This document shows positions 6,112-13,137 of a stretch of DNA of 22,835 nt, piece after piece. Below the pieces are notes generated by a model. That model searched no databases. It worked only from the letters and a program-made list of their open reading frames with translations, and was not told the origin of the DNA. Numbering within the stretch: the stretch's first letter is position 1; each line of letters begins with the position of its first letter. The position numbers and the translations under genes were made by a program. The DNA comes from an uncultured Eubacterium sp. (GTDB lineage: Bacteria; Bacillota; Clostridia; Lachnospirales; CAG-274): positions 1-22,835 of the forward strand of contig UQYD01000030.1 of assembly GCA_900545305.1 (NCBI GenBank), written 5' to 3'.

Positions 6112-6635
6112 TGAAGATTAACAACAAGGATAAAAATATTGTTCTCATAGGTTTTATGGGAAGTGGCAAAACAAGTGTGGGCAAAAGACTTTCCCTTGTG
6201 CTTAAAAGAGAATTTATAGACACAGATGATTTCATTGAAAAAAGAGAAGGAATGACTATTAATGAAATTTTCAAAGAAAAAGGGGAAGAAGAATTTAGAA
6301 AAATAGAAAGAGAATTATACAAAAGATTTTCTACACCTAAGAAAAAGATTATTGCAACAGGTGGTGGAGTAATTAAAAATCCAGCTAATATTGCAAACCT
6401 TAAAAAGGGTGGAGTAATAGTATATCTCAAATCTTCTCCGGAAAAGATTGCTCAAAATCTTAAATTTGACAACACAAGACCTATACTTCAAGTAGATGAC
6501 AAAGAGGCTAAAATCAGAGAGCTTTTGGCACAGAGAGAACCATTCTACAACAAGTATGCTGAAATTACTATTGATGTAAGCAATTATGACATTGACCATA
6601 CAGTTGATAAAATAATTGAGCTTGCAAAAGTTTGA
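6111..6635 (+). CDS. aroK: Shikimate kinase
   Basis: The protein has 174 residues. It phosphorylates shikimate at the 3-hydroxyl, using ATP. Walker A is GFMGSGKTS (14-22), shikimate-binding acids are in DTDDF (37-41), the substrate-binding loop is ATGGGVI, and the lid-region arginine is in DNTRPIL. The start overlaps the aroE stop (TGATG). It is the last gene of the yqeG-aroE-aroK operon, before a strong terminator. Confidence 0.95.
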   Translation: MKINNKDKNIVLIGFMGSGKTSVGKRLSLVLKREFIDTDDFIEKREGMTINEIFKEKGEEEFRKIERELYKRFSTPKKKIIATGGGVIKNPANIANLKKGGVIVYLKSSPEKIAQNLKFDNTRPILQVDDKEAKIRELLAQREPFYNKYAEITIDVSNYDIDHTVDKIIELAKV

Positions 6636-6652
6636 TAAATTTAGAAAGTAAA

Positions 6653-6683
6653 AAGGGATACAGTCACAAAAACTGTATCCCTT
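6653..6683. terminator. Bidirectional terminator, aroK / phosphoglucomutase
   Basis: AAGGGATACAGT (6653-6664) pairs with ACTGTATCCCTT (6672-6683): a perfect 12-bp stem with a 7-nt loop, followed by ATTTTTATT on the plus strand and TTTTTAC on the minus strand. Confidence 0.9.
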
Positions 6684-6687
6684 ATTT

Positions 6688-8427
6688 TTATTCGCCTAAA
6701 ACAGAATTAACAACTTTCATAATACCGTCTTGAGCAGTAGCAATTTTCTTTTCTGCATTTTCAACAGTATCAGCCTTAGTACCGAAGTAAATCTTAATTT
6801 TTGGTTCAGTACCACTTGGTCTTACACAGAACCATGTGTCGTCAGCAAGTGTAAAGTAGAGTACGTTACTCTTTGGAAGATTAGTAGGGCTTACCTTACC
6901 AGTAGCTACATCAACAATCTTGTCTTCGAGGTAATCTCTTGTTTCAGTTACCTTAACACCGGCAATTTCAGATGGAGCATCTTTTCTTAAAGTGTCCATT
7001 ATCTTCTTCATATTTTCAATACCCTCAATACCCTTTAATGTAATTGAGTGAATGATTTCCTTGTATACGCCATATGTATCATAAAGTTCCATAAGTCCGT
7101 CATAAAGACTCATACCTCTTGACTTATAGTATGCTGCCATTTCGCAAATAAGAAGTGAGGCAACAACTGCGTCCTTATCTCTTGCGTATGTACCAGAAAG
7201 GCAACCATAACTTTCTTCAAAACCGAATACATACTGGTAATCTCCAGTCTGTTCAAATTCCTTAATCTTTTCGCCAATGTACTTAAAGCCTGTTAATACA
7301 TCAAAGTATGCAAGGTTGTACTTCTTTGCAATAGCCTTTGTCATTTCAGAAGAAACGATAGTTGAAACTAAAGCACCGTTCTTTGGAAGTGTACCTAACT
7401 TAGCCTTCTGAGAACAGATATAGTTACAAATAAGTGTACCTGTCATATTACCAGTAAGTACAGTGTAGCTACCGTCCTTAGTCTTAACAACAGCACCAAC
7501 TCTATCACAGTCTGGGTCAGTACCGAGAATAATATCTGCGTCAATCTTTTCTGCTAACTTAATAGCAAGTTCAAATACAGCAGGATTTTCCGGATTTGGA
7601 TAGCCTACAGTTGTAAATTCGCTATCAGGAAGTTCCTGTTCAGGAACAACTGTTACATTTTCAAAACCAGCCTTTTCAAGAACACGTCTTACAGGCTTAT
7701 TACCTGAACCGTGAATAGGAGTATAAACAATCTTTAAATCGTGCTGTTCCTTAATGATTTCAGGATTTACAATCTGTGCTAATACATTCTTGTCAAATGC
7801 TTCGTCTACTTCTTCGCCAATAACGTTGAAAAGACCAGCCTTAACAGCCTCATCTTTGTTAGCTGTCTTAATTGTGTGGAAGTCAGTAACAGCATTAACT
7901 TCTTCAATAATAGCCTCATCTCTTGGGTAAGGAACCTGACCACCGTCTGCCCAGTATACTTTATAGCCGTTGTATTCCGGTGGATTGTGGCTTGCTGTAA
8001 TAACAACACCACCTGTACAGTTAAGCTCTCTAACAGCAAAGCTAAGCATTGGTGTAGGTCTTAAAGATGGATAAATATAAGTCTTAATGCCATTACCATT
8101 TAATACTAAAGCTGTAATTTCGGCAAATTCCGGACTCATTCTTCTGCTGTCAAAGGCAATAGCAACACCTTTCTTAACAGCCTCTTCGCCCTGCTTAATG
8201 ATATAGTTGGCAAAACCCTGAGTAGCCTTACTTACTGTGTAAATATTAAGTCTGTTAGTACCGGCACCGATAATACCTCTTAAACCACCAGTACCAAATT
8301 CCAAATCTTTGTAAAATCTTTCCTGAATTTCTTTGTCATTACCTTCAATAGCCTTTAATTCGGCTCTTGTAGCTTCATCAAAATAAGTGTCTTCACACCA
8401 TTTTTTGTAGTTTTCCATATAACCCAT
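6688..8427 (-). CDS. pgcA: Phosphoglucomutase / phosphomannomutase
   Basis: The protein has 579 residues, the length of the Bacillus PgcA-type alpha-phosphohexomutases. Motifs in order are FGTGGLRG (54-61), the phosphoserine loop TASHNPPEYNGYKVY with Ser146, the metal loop DPDCDR (304-309), the sugar loop GFEESYG, and the phosphate-binding RPSGTEPKIKIY near the C-terminus. It interconverts glucose-1-phosphate and glucose-6-phosphate, and possibly the mannose phosphates, supplying envelope polysaccharide and glycogen precursors. The ribosome site AGGAAG lies 7 nt before the ATG. It is monocistronic with its own promoter. The exact sugar preference is not readable by eye, and the symbol follows the Bacillus homologue. 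Confidence 0.93.
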   Translation of the reverse strand: MGYMENYKKWCEDTYFDEATRAELKAIEGNDKEIQERFYKDLEFGTGGLRGIIGAGTNRLNIYTVSKATQGFANYIIKQGEEAVKKGVAIAFDSRRMSPEFAEITALVLNGNGIKTYIYPSLRPTPMLSFAVRELNCTGGVVITASHNPPEYNGYKVYWADGGQVPYPRDEAIIEEVNAVTDFHTIKTANKDEAVKAGLFNVIGEEVDEAFDKNVLAQIVNPEIIKEQHDLKIVYTPIHGSGNKPVRRVLEKAGFENVTVVPEQELPDSEFTTVGYPNPENPAVFELAIKLAEKIDADIILGTDPDCDRVGAVVKTKDGSYTVLTGNMTGTLICNYICSQKAKLGTLPKNGALVSTIVSSEMTKAIAKKYNLAYFDVLTGFKYIGEKIKEFEQTGDYQYVFGFEESYGCLSGTYARDKDAVVASLLICEMAAYYKSRGMSLYDGLMELYDTYGVYKEIIHSITLKGIEGIENMKKIMDTLRKDAPSEIAGVKVTETRDYLEDKIVDVATGKVSPTNLPKSNVLYFTLADDTWFCVRPSGTEPKIKIYFGTKADTVENAEKKIATAQDGIMKVVNSVLGE

Positions 8428-8449
8428 AATAAAACTTCCTTTCCCATAT

Positions 8450-8463
8450 GTACATTAATGTAC
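8450..8463. promoter_or_regulatory. 14-bp perfect palindrome near pgcA start of transcription
   Basis: GTACATTAATGTAC is a perfect palindrome located about 7-20 nt downstream of the predicted transcription start of pgcA. The position suits an operator, but no regulator can be named. Confidence 0.35.
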
Positions 8464-8476
8464 TTTATTTGGTTTA

Positions 8477-8505
8477 ATTATAAAATATTATGGGAATAAA
8501 TACAA
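8477..8505 (-). promoter_or_regulatory. Promoter of pgcA
   Basis: On the minus strand: TTGTAT (8505-8500), a 17-nt spacer, TATAAT (8482-8477). It lies in the 101-nt gap after the deacetylase gene, so the two same-strand genes need not be one operon. Confidence 0.75.
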
Positions 8506-8528
8506 GCAAATTTATTTAAAATATTTCT

Positions 8529-9320
8529 CTAATTTTGTATAATTTCTTCCAAAGTTACAAATTTTATGCCTTCATTTTCAAGTTGTTTATAGAGGTTATT
8601 AAGGGCTGTGGCTGTAACTATGCCACCTTCTGCACCAACATGACCAATGGCAACGGCTGTTCCTTTTTGCTTTGCTATTTCAGCTGCTCTCAAAATATTT
8701 TTTTCCACTGTTTTAATATCCTGTGTACTGTCTAGGAATACATCTCTTTTAATGTAGGGAACACCTACTTCCTTTGCTACTTCTTCGCCAACTGATTTAG
8801 CAGTTGTCAGGCTATCTAAAAAGTACATATTTCTGTCCTTTGCTTCTTTTAAAAGTGCTGTCATTTTATCATTGTCCTCTGTTATTTTTGAACCCATATG
8901 GTTATTGAAACCTTTTGCTTTGTCTACGCTATCTAAATTACTTTTAAATGTATTAACTGCCTCCTCTGTAGACATATTGCTGAGGATAGGTGTTTTGCCT
9001 AGCCAACTTCTCTGACCTGTATGTGCTTCCATAGGCTGATGAAGTATAACAGCTTTACCATTATCCAGCAGTTTATCTTGGTCAGCTTTAGTGTAGGGCA
9101 TTTGTGGCATTACTGCCCCTGTAAAAGGTATAGGAAGTGCCAACATTTCTTCTGTGCCGGCTGAGTTATTGCCGAAATCATCAATAACTATTGCTAATTT
9201 GGGCTGAGTGTTGGGGGATATAGTTTGTACTGTTCTATGTATGGAAATTCTAAGAAGTAGAAGTACCAAAAAAACAGCCAACACCATTTCTGCATACATA
9301 CAAATTTTTTCGCTTTTCAT
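8529..9320 (-). CDS. Divergent polysaccharide deacetylase family protein
   Basis: The protein has 263 residues. It has a single N-terminal hydrophobic segment (about 8-24) and an extracytoplasmic domain with the marks of the YibQ-like divergent polysaccharide deacetylase family: AIVIDDFG, VILHQPMEA, FNNHMGSKIT, MYFLDS, KRDVFLD and AIGHVGAEG. The conserved Asp/His/Asn positions suit a metal-dependent carbohydrate-esterase fold, although activity of this family is poorly characterised. It is anchored outside the membrane, presumably acting on wall or surface glycan. GGAGG lies just before the ATG. It is divergent from the YfcE-like gene. Confidence 0.87.
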   Translation of the reverse strand: MKSEKICMYAEMVLAVFLVLLLLRISIHRTVQTISPNTQPKLAIVIDDFGNNSAGTEEMLALPIPFTGAVMPQMPYTKADQDKLLDNGKAVILHQPMEAHTGQRSWLGKTPILSNMSTEEAVNTFKSNLDSVDKAKGFNNHMGSKITEDNDKMTALLKEAKDRNMYFLDSLTTAKSVGEEVAKEVGVPYIKRDVFLDSTQDIKTVEKNILRAAEIAKQKGTAVAIGHVGAEGGIVTATALNNLYKQLENEGIKFVTLEEIIQN

Positions 9321-9321
9321 C

Positions 9322-9350
9322 TTGCCTCCTGTATTTATAATTGATATAAT
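9322..9350 (+). promoter_or_regulatory. Promoter of the YfcE-like gene
   Basis: TTGCCT (9322-9327), a 17-nt spacer, consensus TATAAT (9345-9350). It sits in the short divergent region between the deacetylase and phosphoesterase genes. Confidence 0.6.
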
Positions 9351-9389
9351 TAAGCTATTAATGTATATGATTGTATGGAGGGTTTTAGA

Positions 9390-9935
9390 ATGAAATTAAT
9401 GTTTGCATCTGATATACATGGTTCACTTTTTTATGCTGAAAAAGTGGCAGAGGCCTATAAAAATGAAAAGGCTGAAAAACTTATTCTTTTAGGTGATTTA
9501 CTTTATCACGGACCTAGAAATGACTTGCCAAAGGACTACAATCCAAAGGGCGTTATTGCACTTTTAAACTCTATGAAGCAGGAAATACTTGCTGTAAGAG
9601 GTAACTGTGAGGCAGAAGTTGACCAGATGGTACTTGAATTTCCTGTTATGGCTGAATATATGATAATGTATTTGGAAAACAGAATGGTATTTGTAACTCA
9701 TGGGCACAAGTTTAATACATCAAATCCTCCAATGTTAAAGGATAATGATATTCTTATTCACGGACATACTCACGTTCAGGCTATGGAAAAGGTGGATAAC
9801 TACTATTATATTAACCCAGGTTCAACTTCTATTCCTAAAAATGGAAACAAGAACAGCTATATGACATACGAAGATGGAATTTTTGAAATAAAGGATTTTG
9901 AAGGAAATGTAATTTCTAAATTGGATATTAGATAA
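9390..9935 (+). CDS. yfcE: YfcE-family metallophosphoesterase
   Basis: The protein has 181 residues. The metal ligands of the calcineurin-like fold are all present: Asp8 and His10 in SDIHG, Asp36 in LGDLLYHGPRN, Asn72 in GNCEAE, His104 in THGH, and His126 and His128 in HGHTH. The PGS motif near the end (NPGSTSIPK) is typical of YfcE. Such enzymes hydrolyse phosphodiesters in vitro; the natural substrate is uncertain. The start is set at 9390 because the in-frame ATG at 9375 contains the ribosome site GGAGGG itself. Confidence 0.9.
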   Translation: MKLMFASDIHGSLFYAEKVAEAYKNEKAEKLILLGDLLYHGPRNDLPKDYNPKGVIALLNSMKQEILAVRGNCEAEVDQMVLEFPVMAEYMIMYLENRMVFVTHGHKFNTSNPPMLKDNDILIHGHTHVQAMEKVDNYYYINPGSTSIPKNGNKNSYMTYEDGIFEIKDFEGNVISKLDIR

Positions 9936-9941
9936 TAAAGT

Positions 9942-9967
9942 AGCGAGGATATAAAAATCCTCGCTAT
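9942..9967. terminator. Bidirectional terminator
   Basis: TAGCGAGGAT (9942-9951) pairs with ATCCTCGCTA (9958-9967), a perfect 10-bp stem with a 6-nt loop, between the convergent phosphoesterase and membrane-protein genes. T-runs are weak on both sides. Confidence 0.8.
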
Positions 9968-9971
9968 TATG

Positions 9972-10352
9972 CTATTTATTTGTGTTTATACCAATTACTC
10001 CACCTAAAGCACCACAGCAAAGGGCAAGACCTATACTAATGAGCATTTTAGGAGAAAATGAAAAACTGCCTACAGTAGAAATACTTATTAAAAGCATTAT
10101 AGCTATGTAGATAAATCCACTTAAAGTTCCCCATAGTATGCCTTTACTGGAGGCTTTTCTGCCAGTTATAAAACCACATAGAATACAGCTAATGGCAGTA
10201 GATACAAGCATAACTACATTTACGTTGTTTTCTTGAAGTGAGGTATAGGTCAGAAGTATGGCATATACTGTAAAGACAATAAACGTCAATATAAAGCTTG
10301 TAAGTACGCCTTTTAGGAGGGCAGAAAGGGGAGAGTTATTAGCACCAGACAT
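9972..10352 (-). CDS. TIGR04086-like four-helix membrane protein
   Basis: The protein has 126 residues, with four hydrophobic segments at about 13-35, 45-62, 70-91 and 101-121. It matches the look of the Clostridial TIGR04086/YrzE small membrane proteins, including a Gly-rich GFITGRKASSKGILWG turn between helices 2 and 3. The function is unknown. AAGGAGG precedes the ATG by 6 nt. The gene stands alone with its own promoter. Confidence 0.75.
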   Translation of the reverse strand: MSGANNSPLSALLKGVLTSFILTFIVFTVYAILLTYTSLQENNVNVVMLVSTAISCILCGFITGRKASSKGILWGTLSGFIYIAIMLLISISTVGSFSFSPKMLISIGLALCCGALGGVIGINTNK

Positions 10353-10368
10353 AGAGAACCTCCTTTTT

Positions 10369-10397
10369 ATTGTATATTGCTATTTTATTTTGAACAA
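10369..10397 (-). promoter_or_regulatory. Promoter of the small membrane protein
   Basis: On the minus strand: TTGTTC (10397-10392), a 17-nt spacer, TACAAT (10374-10369). Confidence 0.55.
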
Positions 10398-10402
10398 TAT
10401 TA

Positions 10403-10428
10403 ATATATGCAAGAAATATATGCAAGAA
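10403..10428. repeat. Perfect 13-bp tandem duplication
   Basis: ATATATGCAAGAA occurs twice with no gap (10403-10415 and 10416-10428). The second copy runs into a small hairpin, CAAG AAATG CTTG, followed by TTTTTATT. It may be a weak terminator remnant or a replication-slippage product between the divergent membrane-protein and PHP genes. Confidence 0.6.
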
Positions 10429-10509
10429 ATGCTTGTTTTTATTGCAGTTGGCGTGGAGGAATTTGATTATTTCTTTTTTGGCAGGTAAAAATAATTAATT
10501 ATTTAACAC

Positions 10510-10538
10510 TTGTAAATATTAAAAATTTGGTATATGAT
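10510..10538 (+). promoter_or_regulatory. Promoter of PHP-smpB operon
   Basis: TTGTAA (10510-10515), a 17-nt spacer, TATGAT (10533-10538). The in-frame ATG at 10534 lies in the -10 box, which supports the later start at 10558. Confidence 0.65.
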
Positions 10539-10557
10539 TACAATGAGGTGGTTTTCA

Positions 10558-11397
10558 ATGGATACAATAGATTTACACACACATTCCACATTTTCTGACG
10601 GTACATTTACTCCGTTACAGCTTGTAAAATATGCTGAAGAAAAGGGCTTGAAAGCCTTTGCCCTTACAGACCACGATACTACAGAGGGGATAAAAGAGGC
10701 AAAGAGCATTGAAACTAATGTAGAGGTAATAAGTGGTGTTGAAATTTCCACCAGATATGATAAAAAAGAAATTCATATTGTGGGACTTTATATAAATGAA
10801 AATGACGCTGATTTAAACAAGCAGTTGAAATATTACAGAGAAAAAAGAGTAACACGAAATTTTGAAATACTAGAAAAATTAAATAGCTTAGGTGTGGACA
10901 TTACCATTGATGATGTAAAGGAAAGTTGTACAGGTGATGTTATATCACGAGCCCATATTGCAAAGGCTTTAGTTTCAAAAGGTTTTGTAGGGTCATATAC
11001 AGAGGCTTTTGACAGATATTTAGGGGACAACAAATGTGCCTATGTGCCTAGAGAAACCCTTAATTATGAAGAAAGTATGGAGCTTATTACAAAGGCAGGA
11101 GGTGTGCCTGTTTTGGCTCACCCACTTCTTTACAAAATGAGTGATACTAACCTTGAAAATATGATGGTAAAGTTAAGACAAAAGGGCTTAAAGGCTGTTG
11201 AGGTGTACTATTCTACTCACAGCAATTCAGACACACAGCACGTTATGGCTATGGCTAACAGAGTAGGGCTTATATATTCAGGTGGCAGTGATTTTCACGG
11301 TGCTACAAAGCCTAAAATAGATATGGGTACAGGTATGGGAAAACTGGCTGTACCTTACGAAATATTGGAAAAAATAAGAGGTGAGAGAAATGGCTAA
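10558..11397 (+). CDS. PHP-domain phosphoesterase (YciV/TrpH-like)
   Basis: The protein has 279 residues. The PHP metal motifs are DLHTHSTFSDG (His7, His9, Asp14), TDHD (38-40), SGVEIS, a central REKR region, AHPLL, and the C-terminal SGGSDFHG. This is the YciV/TrpH group, whose E. coli member (RNase AM) is a 5'-3' exonuclease and 3',5'-bisphosphate phosphatase. The start at 10558 is chosen for AGGTGG 6 nt upstream. The gene overlaps smpB by 8 nt. Pairing with smpB fits a shared role in RNA quality control, but that is inference. Confidence 0.88.
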   Translation: MDTIDLHTHSTFSDGTFTPLQLVKYAEEKGLKAFALTDHDTTEGIKEAKSIETNVEVISGVEISTRYDKKEIHIVGLYINENDADLNKQLKYYREKRVTRNFEILEKLNSLGVDITIDDVKESCTGDVISRAHIAKALVSKGFVGSYTEAFDRYLGDNKCAYVPRETLNYEESMELITKAGGVPVLAHPLLYKMSDTNLENMMVKLRQKGLKAVEVYYSTHSNSDTQHVMAMANRVGLIYSGGSDFHGATKPKIDMGTGMGKLAVPYEILEKIRGERNG

Positions 11398-11854
11398 AGA
11401 CGCTATAAAGCTAATTTCCCAAAACAAAAAGGCTTATCACGATTACTTTATATTGGAAACTTTCCAATGTGGTATTGCACTTACTGGTACAGAAGTAAAG
11501 TCTGTTAGAGCCGGTAGATGCAACTTAAAAGATAGTTATGTTATGATAGAAAACGGCGAAGCAATTTTAACCGGTATGCACATTAGTCCTTATGAACAGG
11601 GTAATATATTTAATCACGACCCTATGGCAGACAGAAAATTGCTCCTCCACAAGTATGAAATAAACAAATTACAGGGGGCTGTAACAAAAGATGGTCTTAC
11701 AATAGTTCCTTTAAAGGTATATTTTAAGGGTAGCCTTGTAAAGGTGGATATTGGTATTGCAAAGGGTAAAAAACTCTATGACAAACGTCAGGATATAGCA
11801 AAGAAAGACCAAAAGAGAGAGGCTGAAAGAGATTTCAGACAGAGTTTCAAGTAA
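11390..11854 (+). CDS. smpB: SsrA-binding protein SmpB
   Basis: The protein has 154 residues. SmpB binds tmRNA and brings it to stalled ribosomes for trans-translation. Motifs are the N-terminal AYHDYFILETFQCGIAL, GTEVKSVRAG, the ISPYEQGN segment, LLLHKYEI, and the basic tail KKLYDKRQDIAKKD with RDFRQ. The ATG at 11390 follows GAGGTGAGAG; an in-frame GTG at 11381 is inside that ribosome site. It overlaps the PHP gene by 8 nt and is followed after 33 nt by the malic enzyme. The tmRNA gene itself is not in this window. Confidence 0.96.
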   Translation: MAKDAIKLISQNKKAYHDYFILETFQCGIALTGTEVKSVRAGRCNLKDSYVMIENGEAILTGMHISPYEQGNIFNHDPMADRKLLLHKYEINKLQGAVTKDGLTIVPLKVYFKGSLVKVDIGIAKGKKLYDKRQDIAKKDQKREAERDFRQSFK

Positions 11855-11887
11855 AAAATAATATAAACATAAACAAAGGAGATTACT

Positions 11888-13060
11888 ATGGATTACAAGA
11901 AAATTGCAATGGAAAAACACGCTGAATGGGCTGGTAAAATTGAAGTTGTTTCAAGAGCAAAGGTAGAAAATGTAGATGATTTATCTATTGCTTACACTCC
12001 AGGTGTAGCTGAACCTTGTCTTGCTATTAAGGAAAATCCGGAACTTTCTTATACTCTTACAAGAAGACATAATATGGTAGCTGTTATTACTGACGGTTCT
12101 GCTGTACTTGGTCTTGGTAACATTGGTCCTGTAGCAGGTATGCCTGTTATGGAAGGTAAGTGTGTACTTTTCAAGGAATTTGGTAATGTAGATGCCTTCC
12201 CAATTTGCGTTGATTCTCAGGACGTAGATGAATTTGTAAATGCTGTTGCACTTATTTCAAAGAGTTTTGGTGGTATCAACCTTGAAGATATTGGTGCTCC
12301 ACGTTGTTTCGAAATTGAACAGAAGTTAAAGGAACGTTGCGATATTCCTGTATTCCACGATGACCAGCATGGTACTGCTGTTGTAGTTCTTTCCGGTATT
12401 AGAAATGCTTTAAAACTTACAGGCAAAAAGCCAGAGGAATGTTCTGTAGTAATGTCTGGTGCAGGTGCTGCCGGTACAGCTATTGCTAAGCTCCTTCTTA
12501 CAGCCGGTTTTAAGGATATTACAATGAGAAATATTGACGGTGTTATTTCTTCTGAAAAGACTTATGATGACCCATCATTAACTGAACTTGCTTCTCTTAC
12601 AAATCCTAACCACAAAGACGGTTCTTTAGCTGATATTATAAAGGGTGCTGACATTTTCATTGGTGTTTCTGCTCCGGGTCTTTTAACTGAAGAAATGATT
12701 AAGACAATGAACAAAGATGCAATTATTTTTGCTATGGCTAACCCTGTTCCAGAAGTTATGCCTGAAATTGCTCTTGCTGCCGGTGCTAGAGTTATTGCAA
12801 CTGGTAGAAGTGATTATCCAAATCAGATTAACAATGTACTTGCTTTCCCTGGTATCTTTAGAGGTGCTTTAGATGTTAGAGCAAGTGATATTAATGATGA
12901 AATGATGCTTGCTGCTTCTGATGCTATTTCTAAGTTAGTAACAGAAGAAGATTTAGCAAACGGTATTATTATTCCATCTGCTTTCAACAAGGGTGTTGTA
13001 GAAAGTATTGCAAAGGCTGTTGCTGATGCTGCTGTTAAGTCTGGCGTAGCAAGAATATAA
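11888..13060 (+). CDS. NAD(P)-dependent malic enzyme
   Basis: The protein has 390 residues, the short bacterial malic enzyme without a phosphotransacetylase extension. It oxidatively decarboxylates malate to pyruvate and CO2. Motifs are the N-terminal SIAYTPGVAEPC with VITDGSAVLGLG, the catalytic/metal region EDIGAPRCFEIE and FHDDQHGTA, the nucleotide loop SGAGAAGTA, and FAMANPVPE. NAD versus NADP preference is not clear. AAAGGAG lies 7 nt before the ATG. It is probably in the PHP-smpB transcript, as no separate promoter is obvious in the 33-nt gap, and a strong terminator follows. Confidence 0.93.
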   Translation: MDYKKIAMEKHAEWAGKIEVVSRAKVENVDDLSIAYTPGVAEPCLAIKENPELSYTLTRRHNMVAVITDGSAVLGLGNIGPVAGMPVMEGKCVLFKEFGNVDAFPICVDSQDVDEFVNAVALISKSFGGINLEDIGAPRCFEIEQKLKERCDIPVFHDDQHGTAVVVLSGIRNALKLTGKKPEECSVVMSGAGAAGTAIAKLLLTAGFKDITMRNIDGVISSEKTYDDPSLTELASLTNPNHKDGSLADIIKGADIFIGVSAPGLLTEEMIKTMNKDAIIFAMANPVPEVMPEIALAAGARVIATGRSDYPNQINNVLAFPGIFRGALDVRASDINDEMMLAASDAISKLVTEEDLANGIIIPSAFNKGVVESIAKAVADAAVKSGVARI

Positions 13061-13077
13061 TAAATTATATATGAAGA

Positions 13078-13105
13078 AACGGACTGCTGGAAAATGCAGT
13101 CCGTT
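13078..13105. terminator. Terminator of malic enzyme, shared with ABC permease
   Basis: AACGGACTGC (13078-13087) pairs with GCAGTCCGTT (13096-13105), with an 8-nt loop and then TTTT on the plus strand. It lies between two convergent genes and may also stop the minus-strand ABC operon. Confidence 0.9.
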
Positions 13106-13137
13106 TTTTGGTAATGAGATGTTATTTTTAGCAAATA

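Noticed and set aside
6059..6599. Minus-strand frames opposite aroK
   Set aside because: They are antisense shadows of a well-conserved shikimate kinase and lack ribosome sites.
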